Below, piece by piece: positions 1 to 6,110 of a stretch of DNA of 9,694 nucleotides. This stretch comes from Candidatus Peregrinibacteria bacterium (GTDB taxonomy: Bacteria; Patescibacteriota; Gracilibacteria; UM-FILTER-43-11), in NCBI GenBank assembly GCA_016927155.1, contig JAFGNE010000061.1, positions 1 through 9,694 of the forward strand, read 5' to 3'. Position 1 is the stretch's first letter. Every line of letters begins with the position of its first letter. The position numbers were made by a program, and so were the translations under genes. The notes under the pieces were generated by a model, which worked only from the letters and a program-made list of their open reading frames with translations, was not told the DNA's origin and did no database searches.

Positions 1-199
1 CCATCGAGGTTTCCATCACAATGATCTTATCGCCCGCCTGGGGCAGGGCCGTTTGGTCAAAATCGCTCATATCGACTAAGTTATTGGCAAATTGTTCGGG
101 CGAACCCTGGTAAACATCCGCGATCTCATCCACACCGCCTTTGGCGCAGCCGGAAAGCAGAAGGAAAGAGAGCACGGAAAAAAGGAGGAGTTTTTTCAT
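1..199 (-). CDS. Lipoprotein N-terminus, possibly a cyclophilin-type peptidyl-prolyl isomerase (3' end outside window)
   Basis: The first 66 residues are visible. They begin MKKLLLFSVLSFLLLSGCAK: two lysines, a hydrophobic stretch and a lipobox (L15-S-G-C18), so the product should be cleaved by signal peptidase II and lipid-anchored outside the membrane. After a polar linker the last visible residues, GDKIIVMETSM, resemble the first strand of cyclophilin-type PPIases (usually VMETSMGTIKI). That reading is tentative because the catalytic domain lies beyond the window edge. The ATG at 199-197 is 19 bases after the TAA of the GspG-like pilin, so it is probably the last visible gene of the same minus-strand operon. 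A foldase next to secreted pilins would make sense, but this is inference. No Shine-Dalgarno sequence is visible. The lipoprotein call is firm; the PPIase call is about even. Confidence 0.75.
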   Translation of the reverse strand, partial: MKKLLLFSVLSFLLLSGCAKGGVDEIADVYQGSPEQFANNLVDMSDFDQTALPQAGDKIIVMETSM

Positions 200-218
200 G
201 ACGTAAGACTAATTAATA

Positions 219-725
219 TTAAAGGGCATAGGGTAAACAGGAACCATTATCAATTACTTTCCCACATGAAGGTGTACCTATTCCATTAATTAAATCCGTA
301 GTTGAATTGCCTACCACATAAGCTTTTGGTGTTCCGTCTTCTTCTAATGTTGCAGCAATTTGATATGTTTTACCGCTTACAACATAAGAATATTTATTAT
401 TGGTCACAGGGTCTTTTGGCATTTTTGGCATGTATTTGGGCACCAGATCTGTTTCAGGGTTGTTAGTGTTCTCGTCGTCCAATTCAGTAGGATAAGTATT
501 GTTATTTTCTATAAAATATATCTCCAATGCTGACTGTATTTGGCTAATGGCTTCTTTCCTTTTAGCATCTCGCGCTTTTCCTGTTTGACCACTCACTGCC
601 GTATACGCCACAACGGAAAGAATGGCGATAATGGTAACCACCACGAGCAGTTCGACGAGGGAAAAACCGCTTTTCTTGGGACTATTGGGACTATTAAGAC
701 TATTGCGACTATTGGGATGGGTCAT
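219..725 (-). CDS. GspG-like type IV pilin / pseudopilin with array-encoded leader
   Basis: This is a 168-residue prepilin. Residues 1-20 are the cytoplasmic leader, residues 5-16 of which are four NS(R/L/P) units encoded by the 9-bp array. The class III signal is KKSG20 / FSLVE25, with cleavage expected after G20 and the conserved Glu at +5. A hydrophobic helix follows (about 21-43). The region ARDAKRKEAISQIQSALEIY with a later TYP and MPKDP, then KYSYVVSGKTYQIAATLE, is the usual pattern of GspG-like major pilins in CPR bacteria. Cys154 and Cys163 near the C-terminus could form the disulfide of a D-loop. The gene follows the PilX-like gene by 33 bases and precedes the lipoprotein gene by 19. 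It is a candidate major pilin, because it is the most canonical of the set and ends in a D-loop-like Cys pair. The 3' half looks more AT-rich than its neighbours. Confidence 0.88.
   Translation of the reverse strand: MTHPNSRNSLNSPNSPKKSGFSLVELLVVVTIIAILSVVAYTAVSGQTGKARDAKRKEAISQIQSALEIYFIENNNTYPTELDDENTNNPETDLVPKYMPKMPKDPVTNNKYSYVVSGKTYQIAATLEEDGTPKAYVVGNSTTDLINGIGTPSCGKVIDNGSCLPYAL
678..713 (-). repeat. Four-unit 9-bp array in the GspG-like leader
   Basis: On the minus strand the units are AATAGTCGC, AATAGTCTT, AATAGTCCC and AATAGTCCC, encoding residues 5-16 (NSR NSL NSP NSP). The array begins three codons after the ATG (flank ACCCATCCC) and ends four codons before the cleavage site. Confidence 0.9.
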
Positions 726-758
726 GGTTTTGGGGTTTTTATTTAATCAAGCCATATT

Positions 759-1400
759 TTAAGGGAACTCGCGCTCAATTTCAACCATTTTGCCGTATTC
801 CAGGGGGTGCTTCAAATGCAGGCGCCATTTGTTATCCATGAGCGGCGCACCGCTTTTGCTTGTCAGGCGGTAATAAAAAGGGGCGTTGATGGCGGTTAAA
901 GTAAAATTCGCGTTGGCAACCGAGATAGACGTGGAATCCGCGTACGTTATGCCGTTGCAAGGAGTGCCGGAATGGAGGAATGCAGGCAATTCGTTTTCAC
1001 CGTCTTTCACAAGCAAATCGCCCTCCATGCTCCCGGGGCATTTATTCCATTCCACTATAAGAGAGCCGGTAAAATTATATGTTGCGCTTTTTCCGCTATC
1101 CAAAAAACCTTCCAACTCAAAGCCTGTTTTGGCAAGCGTGCCCGTGATGCCGCCGAAATTAATTGTCCCCTCGGTTGGGTTCGCTTCCAGATAGCCCGCG
1201 TAGCTTTCCACATAAGCTTTGGCGTTTTGGAACATAATGGTATCGCGCTGGGCGGCCGCGTTCATGCGCAGGCGCATGGCGAAAAAGAAAAACACGGAGG
1301 TGAGGACAACGCCGAGAAGGACGGTCCATATCAATATACTGCCCCTCTTATTAGGACTTTTAGGACTATTACGACTTTTAGGACTATTACGATGGGGCAT
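759..1400 (-). CDS. PilX/GspK-like minor prepilin without Glu+5
   Basis: This 213-residue protein has an array-encoded leader (residues 5-16: NSP KSR NSP KSP) followed by NKRG20 / SILIWTVLLG and a long hydrophobic helix to about residue 42, then a soluble domain. Cleavage after G20 would leave S+1 and W+5 in place of F/M+1 and Glu+5. Loss of Glu+5 is known for GspK, and PilX-type minor pilins often begin RGS, so a tip minor pilin is the best reading. Two cysteines (121, 148) may pair. The soluble domain has no motif I recognise. The start ATG shares its A with the TAA stop of the upstream HEPN-prepilin gene (TAATG), which suggests translational coupling. No Shine-Dalgarno sequence is visible. 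The family call rests mainly on the leader, the missing Glu+5 and the operon context. Confidence 0.78.
   Translation of the reverse strand: MPHRNSPKSRNSPKSPNKRGSILIWTVLLGVVLTSVFFFFAMRLRMNAAAQRDTIMFQNAKAYVESYAGYLEANPTEGTINFGGITGTLAKTGFELEGFLDSGKSATYNFTGSLIVEWNKCPGSMEGDLLVKDGENELPAFLHSGTPCNGITYADSTSISVANANFTLTAINAPFYYRLTSKSGAPLMDNKWRLHLKHPLEYGKMVEIEREFP
1353..1388 (-). repeat. Four-unit 9-bp array in the PilX-like leader
   Basis: On the minus strand the units are AATAGTCCT, AAAAGTCGT, AATAGTCCT and AAAAGTCCT, encoding NSP KSR NSP KSP (residues 5-16). The flanking unit upstream is CCCCATCGT, directly after the ATG. Alternating T/A at the third base of each unit distinguishes it from the array in the PilV-like gene. 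Confidence 0.9.
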
Positions 1401-3694
1401 TATAACGCGGCGTTTAGGGTGTAGGTTTGGGTCGTCGGCGGCGTTGTTTCGCTATCCACCACGGCCGTAATGACGGCTTGGAGGATCTTGTTGTCCGGAG
1501 TTTTTGTAAAAGTGAGGCCGCCGGTATTTAAGGTGAAGTCGCTGGTGTAATCGAAATTTGTGAAATTGAATGAAAACGGATCGATATTTTGAATCGGTGT
1601 TGGGTTGCCGCTAAAAGCGTAATTTTTTATTTCATTTTCCGTGTCTGCAAAGCTATCGGCAAAAATAAGGTTTTGAGTTATGGGAGGTGAGCCACTGGAT
1701 ATTAAACTCAACCCTGTTGGAAAATGAAGGCTGGTTAACAACGGCAAGATTTCATCTTCAACTCCACCGATGATGCTATCTCCATTTCTATTAATCACAT
1801 AATTCACAAAATCCGGAATCACAGGGTTATCTTGTTTATAAAATTCGATTTTTGCACTACTAAAATTAGGCAAGGGGCTTGAGTAAATGCTACTTAAATC
1901 AATTGTAATAATGTCGGTTGTATTTATTGTTTTCTGTACAATCGAATTAGCTAAATAAACATTCTCCTCTGCCGAGTGGGCGGTCGTGTCGCCAATAATT
2001 GAATAGGTATAATCGGGTGTTCCGGCTCCTGACGTGATGGTATAGGTGTCGTCCGGTTTTGTGGTGAATTTAACAGTATCATTATTGTTAAATAGATCAT
2101 CGTTTACTTGCATTGAGGCGAAATTTTGCAGTGTGCACGGTGGGTCGCCTGTACATTGGATGATGATGTTGGACGCAAGACTTGTGAAAAGGTTATAGGT
2201 AAGAGTTTGTCCATTAACGGAATAAGCTCCTTTGTGTAAGTCGGTTGATGCGATAACAGGAGCGGTCACAAAATTATTTTCGCCAAAGAATGTAATTTTC
2301 AAGTGGTTAAGAAGAATATCATTTTTGTAATCCAACTTAACCGGTACGGCGGTTTTAACGATTGTGCCCGGATCCCACATCTTCAAAATCCTATCGCTCC
2401 CCGTATCCGCTATATAAAGTGCCTTGTTTGTACCGTCGGCAAACAGGCCTGTTGGCAGGTTGAGTTTGCAGTACAGGGCGGAGCTGTCGCAATCGGCGTT
2501 ATCCCCTTCGCCCGCTATTACAATCAGGTTATTGCCATCGGATTTATCCACGCGGATGACACGGTTGTTTAGGGTGTCTGCCACAAAAAGATAATCTCCG
2601 TCTATTGCCAAACCTGTGGGAAAATTGAGGTTTTCAGCTAAAACGGTTGTATCGCCGTTATTTATCGGCACGCTAATTACCCGATTGTTTCCCGAATCGG
2701 AAATATAAAGGTTGGCGTCGTCCGTTTCCACGTCCATCGGGTTATTCAGTCCGGCGACCAGTGAGGTTGTGTCACATCCTTCGCCATTGCATTTCACCAC
2801 TTTATTTTCCGCGGGCAGGGCGACGTAAAAATTTCCCGAAGCATCTCGCGCGAAACCCGCGAAGTTCGCAGGTGGCGTTACTATATTGTTGCCGTCTTCT
2901 TGGATTGCTCCAGCTCCTGAATCTCCATAATAAATATCTCCGCCATCCGTTTCCACGTCGTTAAACACAAAAAAATCTTTAAATACCAACTTGTCGCCGT
3001 TTTTGCCGATGTAGCTGAAAGGCAATTGGTTTTTGGTAATCCGGTTTTTAATGACGACGTAGTCGGTGTTGTATGCTTGCAGGGTTTCCAGGTTCGCGAA
3101 TTTGTCCCTTATAATTTCGTTCACCACAAACTGCCCCTGGGTTTTTGCCAGGCGGTCCTGGGTTTGGAACACGTTGTGCAGGGTGCCGGAAAAAAACACG
3201 CTCATGCCCAGCATCATAATGGACGCGATGGCCACCGAGACGATGAGTTCAACAAGGGTGAATCCATTGGGACTATTAGGACTTTTAGGACTATTACGAC
3301 TATTACGATAGGTTTTTTCAAATAATGATTGTGTCACTTTTAGCAAATCGTCCGCCTCTTTCCGCGTGAAACCGGAACCGCCTTCATAAAGGTCAATATT
3401 CCGTTTGCGGCGGACGCGGTCGAAGTAATTGGCCTCGTCTTCCATGCCGGTTGTTTTTCCCAGGATTTCGAGGATTTTCACGTGATGTCCGGGAATGCTT
3501 CGCACTTTGTAGCCTTTCCCGGCGATGAGAGTAATTCCCAGTTTGATGGCGGCGTTGTAGCAAAAGTGGAAAATCACCTCCGGCATGCCGGATTTTTCAG
3601 CTATTTTTAAGTCCTTTCGGGCGTTTTCCAGATATTTTTCAATCTGTTCGGGGGTGAACACCATTTTTTGGAAAAAATCGGAAGTGAATTCCAT
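1400..3694 (-). CDS. HEPN domain fused to a minor prepilin carrying NHL beta-propeller blades
   Basis: One continuous 764-codon frame has four parts. Residues 1-129 form a helical HEPN domain containing RVRRKRNIDLYEGG (93-106). Residues 131-142 are the 9-bp array translated as NSR NSP KSP NSP. Residues 143-170 are a canonical class III prepilin signal, NG144 / FTLVE149 plus hydrophobic helix, and pilin-like sequence runs to about 250. Residues 275-440 hold NHL-type blades with PMDVETDDANLYISDSGNNRVI, FPTGLAIDGDYLFVADTLNNRVI and LPTGLFADGTNKALYIADTGSDRI-like repeats, and a related blade recurs at about 656-695. The rest is beta-rich and unrecognised. The start is fixed by a one-base overlap with the MNT stop (TGATG). 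HEPN domains paired with MNT proteins act as RNase toxins or inactive relatives; here the expected RX4HXY motif reads R96-X4-D101-L-Y103, so the catalytic His is missing. Prepilin peptidase cleavage after G144 would separate HEPN from the secreted propeller pilin. No convincing internal start with a ribosome binding site was found; an in-frame GTG at residue 120 is the only weak candidate. Confidence 0.82.
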   Translation of the reverse strand: MEFTSDFFQKMVFTPEQIEKYLENARKDLKIAEKSGMPEVIFHFCYNAAIKLGITLIAGKGYKVRSIPGHHVKILEILGKTTGMEDEANYFDRVRRKRNIDLYEGGSGFTRKEADDLLKVTQSLFEKTYRNSRNSPKSPNSPNGFTLVELIVSVAIASIMMLGMSVFFSGTLHNVFQTQDRLAKTQGQFVVNEIIRDKFANLETLQAYNTDYVVIKNRITKNQLPFSYIGKNGDKLVFKDFFVFNDVETDGGDIYYGDSGAGAIQEDGNNIVTPPANFAGFARDASGNFYVALPAENKVVKCNGEGCDTTSLVAGLNNPMDVETDDANLYISDSGNNRVISVPINNGDTTVLAENLNFPTGLAIDGDYLFVADTLNNRVIRVDKSDGNNLIVIAGEGDNADCDSSALYCKLNLPTGLFADGTNKALYIADTGSDRILKMWDPGTIVKTAVPVKLDYKNDILLNHLKITFFGENNFVTAPVIASTDLHKGAYSVNGQTLTYNLFTSLASNIIIQCTGDPPCTLQNFASMQVNDDLFNNNDTVKFTTKPDDTYTITSGAGTPDYTYSIIGDTTAHSAEENVYLANSIVQKTINTTDIITIDLSSIYSSPLPNFSSAKIEFYKQDNPVIPDFVNYVINRNGDSIIGGVEDEILPLLTSLHFPTGLSLISSGSPPITQNLIFADSFADTENEIKNYAFSGNPTPIQNIDPFSFNFTNFDYTSDFTLNTGGLTFTKTPDNKILQAVITAVVDSETTPPTTQTYTLNAAL
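3269..3304 (-). repeat. Four-unit 9-bp array joining HEPN to the prepilin
   Basis: On the minus strand the units are AATAGTCGT, AATAGTCCT, AAAAGTCCT and AATAGTCCC, encoding residues 131-142. The preceding ACCTATCGT closely matches the ATG-adjacent flanks of the PilX-like gene (CCCCATCGT) and the GspG-like gene (ACCCATCCC), as if the HEPN end had been joined exactly where the pilin start codon used to be. Confidence 0.9.
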
Positions 3695-4218
3695 CAGATG
3701 ATTTGAATTTTGTTACCTGAAAGGATCTTGGCAAGAAAGGGGTTTTTTTCATCCGGAGCCATTTCCACCACATTGATTTCGCGCGAGAAGCGGGATTCCA
3801 GTTTATTCAGCGCTTTGGAAAGGACAAGAGGGTCATGTTCGCCGATCACAAGCAAATCGATATCGCTGAGCGAGTCAAATGATCCGCCGGCATAGGAACC
3901 GAAAATATAAGCTTCCTGGATTTTCGGAACGGTTTTCAGGGCCTTTTTTAGCTCTCCTTCAATGCCATAAGTTTTGTTAATAATGCGCTGATATTCCCGG
4001 AAAAGCGGAAAATCGCGGTTCAGGAAATAAACCCGGTGGTTGCCCCGCCATTCGGAAAGGAAGAGGCCTTTTTCCTCGAGCTGCTTTAGCTTTTTATCCA
4101 GGTTGCCCGGGTTCAGCTTTAAAAGACGGGCCAATTCTTGCAGATAGTGTTTGGCGGTTATGTTTAAAAAATAATAAGCGAGCAATTCTTTTTCGATTTT
4201 GGAGCGGATGTCGATCAT
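3694..4218 (-). CDS. Winged-helix / MNT-type nucleotidyltransferase, antitoxin partner of HEPN
   Basis: The product has 174 residues. Residues 5-70 look like a winged helix-turn-helix (ELARLLKLNPGNLDKKLKQL with a wing GLFLSEWRGNHRVYFLN). Residues 100-170 are a minimal nucleotidyltransferase with a perfect GSX10DXD motif (G107-S108, D119, D121). In characterised MntA-HepT (type VII) systems the MNT protein neutralises the HEPN RNase by adenylylating a tyrosine; that is family knowledge, not shown here. The gene lies directly before the HEPN frame and overlaps it by one base, the usual tight pairing. Its own DNA-binding domain together with the two palindromes abutting its ATG suggests that it represses its own transcription. 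No Shine-Dalgarno sequence is visible, and the leader would be very short. The catalytic motif is intact, unlike that of the partner HEPN. Confidence 0.88.
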   Translation of the reverse strand: MIDIRSKIEKELLAYYFLNITAKHYLQELARLLKLNPGNLDKKLKQLEEKGLFLSEWRGNHRVYFLNRDFPLFREYQRIINKTYGIEGELKKALKTVPKIQEAYIFGSYAGGSFDSLSDIDLLVIGEHDPLVLSKALNKLESRFSREINVVEMAPDEKNPFLAKILSGNKIQII

Positions 4219-4262
4219 TTGTAGTATATTTTTACTACAATTATAGTATCATTTTACTACAA
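4219..4262 (-). promoter_or_regulatory. Tandem palindromic operators before the MNT gene
   Basis: Two 22-bp palindromes lie end to end, both of the form TTGTAGTA-N6-TACTACAA. The one next to the ATG (4219-4240) has perfect 8-base arms. The distal one (4241-4262) has a single mismatch (TTATAGTA in one arm on the plus strand). The centre-to-centre distance of 22 bp is about two helical turns, so two dimers could bind the same face. They fill the whole space between the probable -35 element and the start codon, which fits autorepression by the winged-helix MNT protein. The symmetry is seen directly; which protein binds is inferred. Confidence 0.8.
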
Positions 4263-4271
4263 AATAATCAA
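4243..4271 (-). promoter_or_regulatory. Probable internal promoter for the MNT-HEPN-pilin genes
   Basis: On the minus strand TTGATT (4271-4266) is followed after 17 bases by TACTAT (4248-4243), a moderate sigma70-like pair. An overlapping TATAAT (4245-4240) is an alternative -10 with a long 20-base spacer. Either -10 lies inside the operator pair, so a bound repressor would block polymerase. The -35 overlaps the TGA of the upstream PilV-like gene (4270-4268). Transcription would begin only about 15-25 bases before the ATG. Confidence 0.5.
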
Positions 4272-4732
4272 TAAATAATTCGCATGGCTTCGGCCGTATG
4301 TGGCCCGGCGCCGTCTTCCCATTCCACGATGGAAGTGACTTTGTAGGCATCTGTTAAGCCGTCCGTTTCGATCGTGATTTTTCGCTTAAAAATGCCCAAT
4401 TCCTCGGATCCGTTTGAGCATGAAAGGCTGTAATTACCGTTAGCTTGGGCAATTTCGCAATCGCAAGGAGGAGGATTATTGCATTGGCCCGATATCGCGC
4501 CCTTTCCCAGCGCCGCCACAATCTCCGCACCCTGGCTGGCCAGAAAGTGGGCCTGGGATTCGTTGTTCAGCGTATTGGAAAGAACCAGGTTGCCGGTGGA
4601 GAGCTTGACGACGCCCATAACCACCACGGAGAGCAGGACCATGGCGAAAAGGAGCTCGATAAGGGAAAAACCGCCTCTTTTGTTGGGACTATTGGGACTA
4701 TTGGGACTATTGGGACTATTGGGAAGGGGCAT
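4268..4732 (-). CDS. PilV/GspI-like minor prepilin with array-encoded leader
   Basis: The product has 154 residues. Leader residues 5-16 are four identical NSP repeats from the array, followed by NKRGG21 / FSLIE26: cleavage is expected after G21 with Glu at +5. The hydrophobic helix runs to about residue 42. The following NLVLSNTLNNESQAHFLASQ and a GAEIVAAL-like stretch resemble GspI/PilV-type minor pilins, in which a conserved helix precedes a small beta domain. Four cysteines (about 74-96) could form disulfides. It is the first gene of the minus-strand operon and diverges from the ATPase gene. Its array is the most homogeneous of the six, with all units AATAGTCCC. I see no convincing promoter for it in the 100-base divergent gap. 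The exact minor-pilin class is less certain than the prepilin call. Confidence 0.82.
   Translation of the reverse strand: MPLPNSPNSPNSPNSPNKRGGFSLIELLFAMVLLSVVVMGVVKLSTGNLVLSNTLNNESQAHFLASQGAEIVAALGKGAISGQCNNPPPCDCEIAQANGNYSLSCSNGSEELGIFKRKITIETDGLTDAYKVTSIVEWEDGAGPHTAEAMRIIY
4685..4720 (-). repeat. Four-unit 9-bp array in the PilV-like leader
   Basis: On the minus strand there are four identical AATAGTCCC units, encoding NSP four times (residues 5-16). The flank upstream is CCCCTTCCC directly after the ATG. The identical units point to recent homogenisation or expansion. Confidence 0.9.
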
Positions 4733-4779
4733 TTGTTTTGCTTTGATCCAAGATTAACAAGTTCCGGCGGTTTTAGCCA

Positions 4780-4808
4780 TTGATTTTTCGCCCGTTTTTT
4801 GCTATAAT
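4780..4808 (+). promoter_or_regulatory. Sigma70-type promoter of the pilB gene
   Basis: TTGATT (4780-4785), a 17-base spacer and a perfect TATAAT (4803-4808) lie 25 bases before the ATG. Transcription should begin near 4815, leaving an untranslated leader of roughly 18 bases without a Shine-Dalgarno sequence. This lies in the divergent gap 4733-4832, where I see no other convincing signal. Confidence 0.75.
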
Positions 4809-4832
4809 AAATAGATATCTAAATACCTTTTA

Positions 4833-6056
4833 ATGTCCCTGCTCGAAACTTTGCAAAAGGCGAGTGAAACCACCCTCCAGGAAGAGCGTTTCAATGAAGA
4901 CACGATCCCGGAGGTGGTGGATGATATTTTTTCTGCGGCGCTTGGCAAGCATGCGAGTGACATCCACTTTAAGCCTAAAGAAGGAAAATTTGAAGTGTAC
5001 TTCCGTATTGACGGGGCGATGGCGCTTTATAAGATTTTCACCAAGCTTTTCCACCATCCTATTGTAGCGCGCATCAAGATCATGGCGGGCCTTAAAATCG
5101 ATGAACACCGCTTGCCCCAGGACGGCAAAACCAGTTTTGAGAATAATGGCAAAGAAGTGGACCTCCGCGTTTCCGTGTTGCCAACGCAGTTCGGCGAAAA
5201 GGTGGTCATCCGTTTGCTGGAAAAGAACCCCAAAATGGTGAAACTGCAGGATCTTGGCGTACTGCCCAACATCCTGATGAAGATCGAAAAGCACCTGAAA
5301 GGCACGTACGGCATGATCCTGGCGGTAGGCCCCACCGGTTCCGGCAAGTCCACATCGCTTTTTTCCATGATTTCCACATTCAACGCCAAAGAATTCAATA
5401 TCTCCACACTGGAAGATCCTATCGAATATAAAATCCCTGACGCTACCCAGTCCCAGATCCACCCCGATATCGGTTTTGATTTTTCGGACGGCCTCCGCAC
5501 GCTGGTGCGCCAGGACCCGGACATCATCATGGTGGGCGAGATCCGCGACAAGAAAACCGCGTCGCTGGCCATTGAATCCGCCCTTACCGGCCACTTGGTT
5601 TTTTCCACCCTGCACACGAATTCCGCGGTGGGCACCATCCAGCGCCTGCTCAATATGGGCATCGACAGGTTCCTCATCACCGCCGCCGTAAAGGTCATCA
5701 TTTCCCAGCGCCTGGCCAAACAAGTGTGCTCTTATTGCCGTGAATCTTATCCTGTGCCGGAAAAATATTATGAGCTGTTGCGCAAAGAAACCGACATCAC
5801 CCCCGAAAAGGCTTTTTTCTATAAGGCCAAGGGCTGTGAGCATTGCAATCATACCGGTTACAAAGGGCGCATCGGCCTTTTTGAAGTCATGGAAATGTCG
5901 CCCGCCATCGAACAGCTTATCATTGCCAACGCTTCACATGTTGAGATCGAGGCGCAGGCGGTGAAAGAGGGAATGATCCTTATCCGCAAGGACGCTTTAT
6001 ACAAGGCGGCCATGGGTGAAATCACTATTGAGGAAGCGCTGAGAGTTATGGCGTAA
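4833..6056 (+). CDS. pilB: Type IV pilus / T2SS assembly ATPase, PilB/GspE family, short form
   Basis: This 407-residue hexameric ATPase should power pilin polymerisation on the cytoplasmic face of the membrane. Visible motifs in order: N2-like domain with SDIHFKP (42-48) and RLPQDGK (93-99); Walker A GPTGSGKST (166-174); Asp box STLEDPIEYK (191-200); Walker B DPDIIMVGEIRD (228-239); His box HLVFSTLHTN (254-263); and the zinc tetracysteine CxxC...CxxC at 299, 302, 335 and 338, followed by GYKGRIGLFEVME. The tetracysteine and IGLFEVME favour PilB/GspE over the retraction ATPase PilT. Most PilB proteins are about 550 residues or more; this one starts directly at the N2 domain and lacks the N-terminal MshEN/N1 region that would bind the platform-complex partner or c-di-GMP. 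The start is set by the promoter 25 bases upstream and by the homology beginning soon after. Confidence 0.93.
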   Translation: MSLLETLQKASETTLQEERFNEDTIPEVVDDIFSAALGKHASDIHFKPKEGKFEVYFRIDGAMALYKIFTKLFHHPIVARIKIMAGLKIDEHRLPQDGKTSFENNGKEVDLRVSVLPTQFGEKVVIRLLEKNPKMVKLQDLGVLPNILMKIEKHLKGTYGMILAVGPTGSGKSTSLFSMISTFNAKEFNISTLEDPIEYKIPDATQSQIHPDIGFDFSDGLRTLVRQDPDIIMVGEIRDKKTASLAIESALTGHLVFSTLHTNSAVGTIQRLLNMGIDRFLITAAVKVIISQRLAKQVCSYCRESYPVPEKYYELLRKETDITPEKAFFYKAKGCEHCNHTGYKGRIGLFEVMEMSPAIEQLIIANASHVEIEAQAVKEGMILIRKDALYKAAMGEITIEEALRVMA

Positions 6057-6063
6057 CATTTTT

Positions 6064-6099
6064 AAGACTATTAAGACTTTTAGGACTTTTACGACTATT
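6064..6099 (-). repeat. Non-coding inverted 9-bp array upstream of the S23-prepilin gene
   Basis: Read on the minus strand the units are AATAGTCGT, AAAAGTCCT, AAAAGTCTT and AATAGTCTT. It fills most of the 54-base gap between the pilB stop (6056) and the ATG at 6111, and runs opposite to the direction of both neighbouring genes. It is the only one of the six arrays outside a coding frame and the only one antisense to the adjoining pilin gene. Together with 6477-6512 it forms an inverted pair around the S23 segment. Confidence 0.88.
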
Positions 6100-6110
6100 A
6101 CGAGAAATGC

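Noticed and set aside
3290..3345. Separate internal start for the prepilin half of the HEPN fusion
   Set aside because: The only in-frame candidates are a GTG at residue 120 and rare-type starts without a ribosome binding site. The ATG overlapping AATGGA just before the cleavage motif is out of frame.
3694..3696. Alternative genetic code with TGA read as glycine, as in some CPR lineages
   Set aside because: TGA ends the MNT gene exactly at the HEPN start, and also ends the PilV-like and methyltransferase genes at sensible places, so it acts as a stop.
4685..4720. CRISPR-like tandem repeats
   Set aside because: The units are 9 bp with no spacers, and there are no cas genes nearby; this is a short tandem array, not CRISPR.
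4830..5852. Long antisense frame of 340 codons opposite the ATPase gene
   Set aside because: It lies wholly opposite a gene with perfect ATPase motifs, and its protein is rich in His, Gln and Arg with no domain pattern. It is a shadow of the codon bias.
6064..6099. Array acting as a promoter for the S23-prepilin gene
   Set aside because: TATTAC-like boxes occur, but every array contains the same words, and no -35 at proper spacing stands out; co-transcription with pilB explains expression.
6057..6110. Rho-independent terminator after pilB
   Set aside because: The T-rich look comes from the repeat array; there is no GC-rich hairpin followed by a T run.
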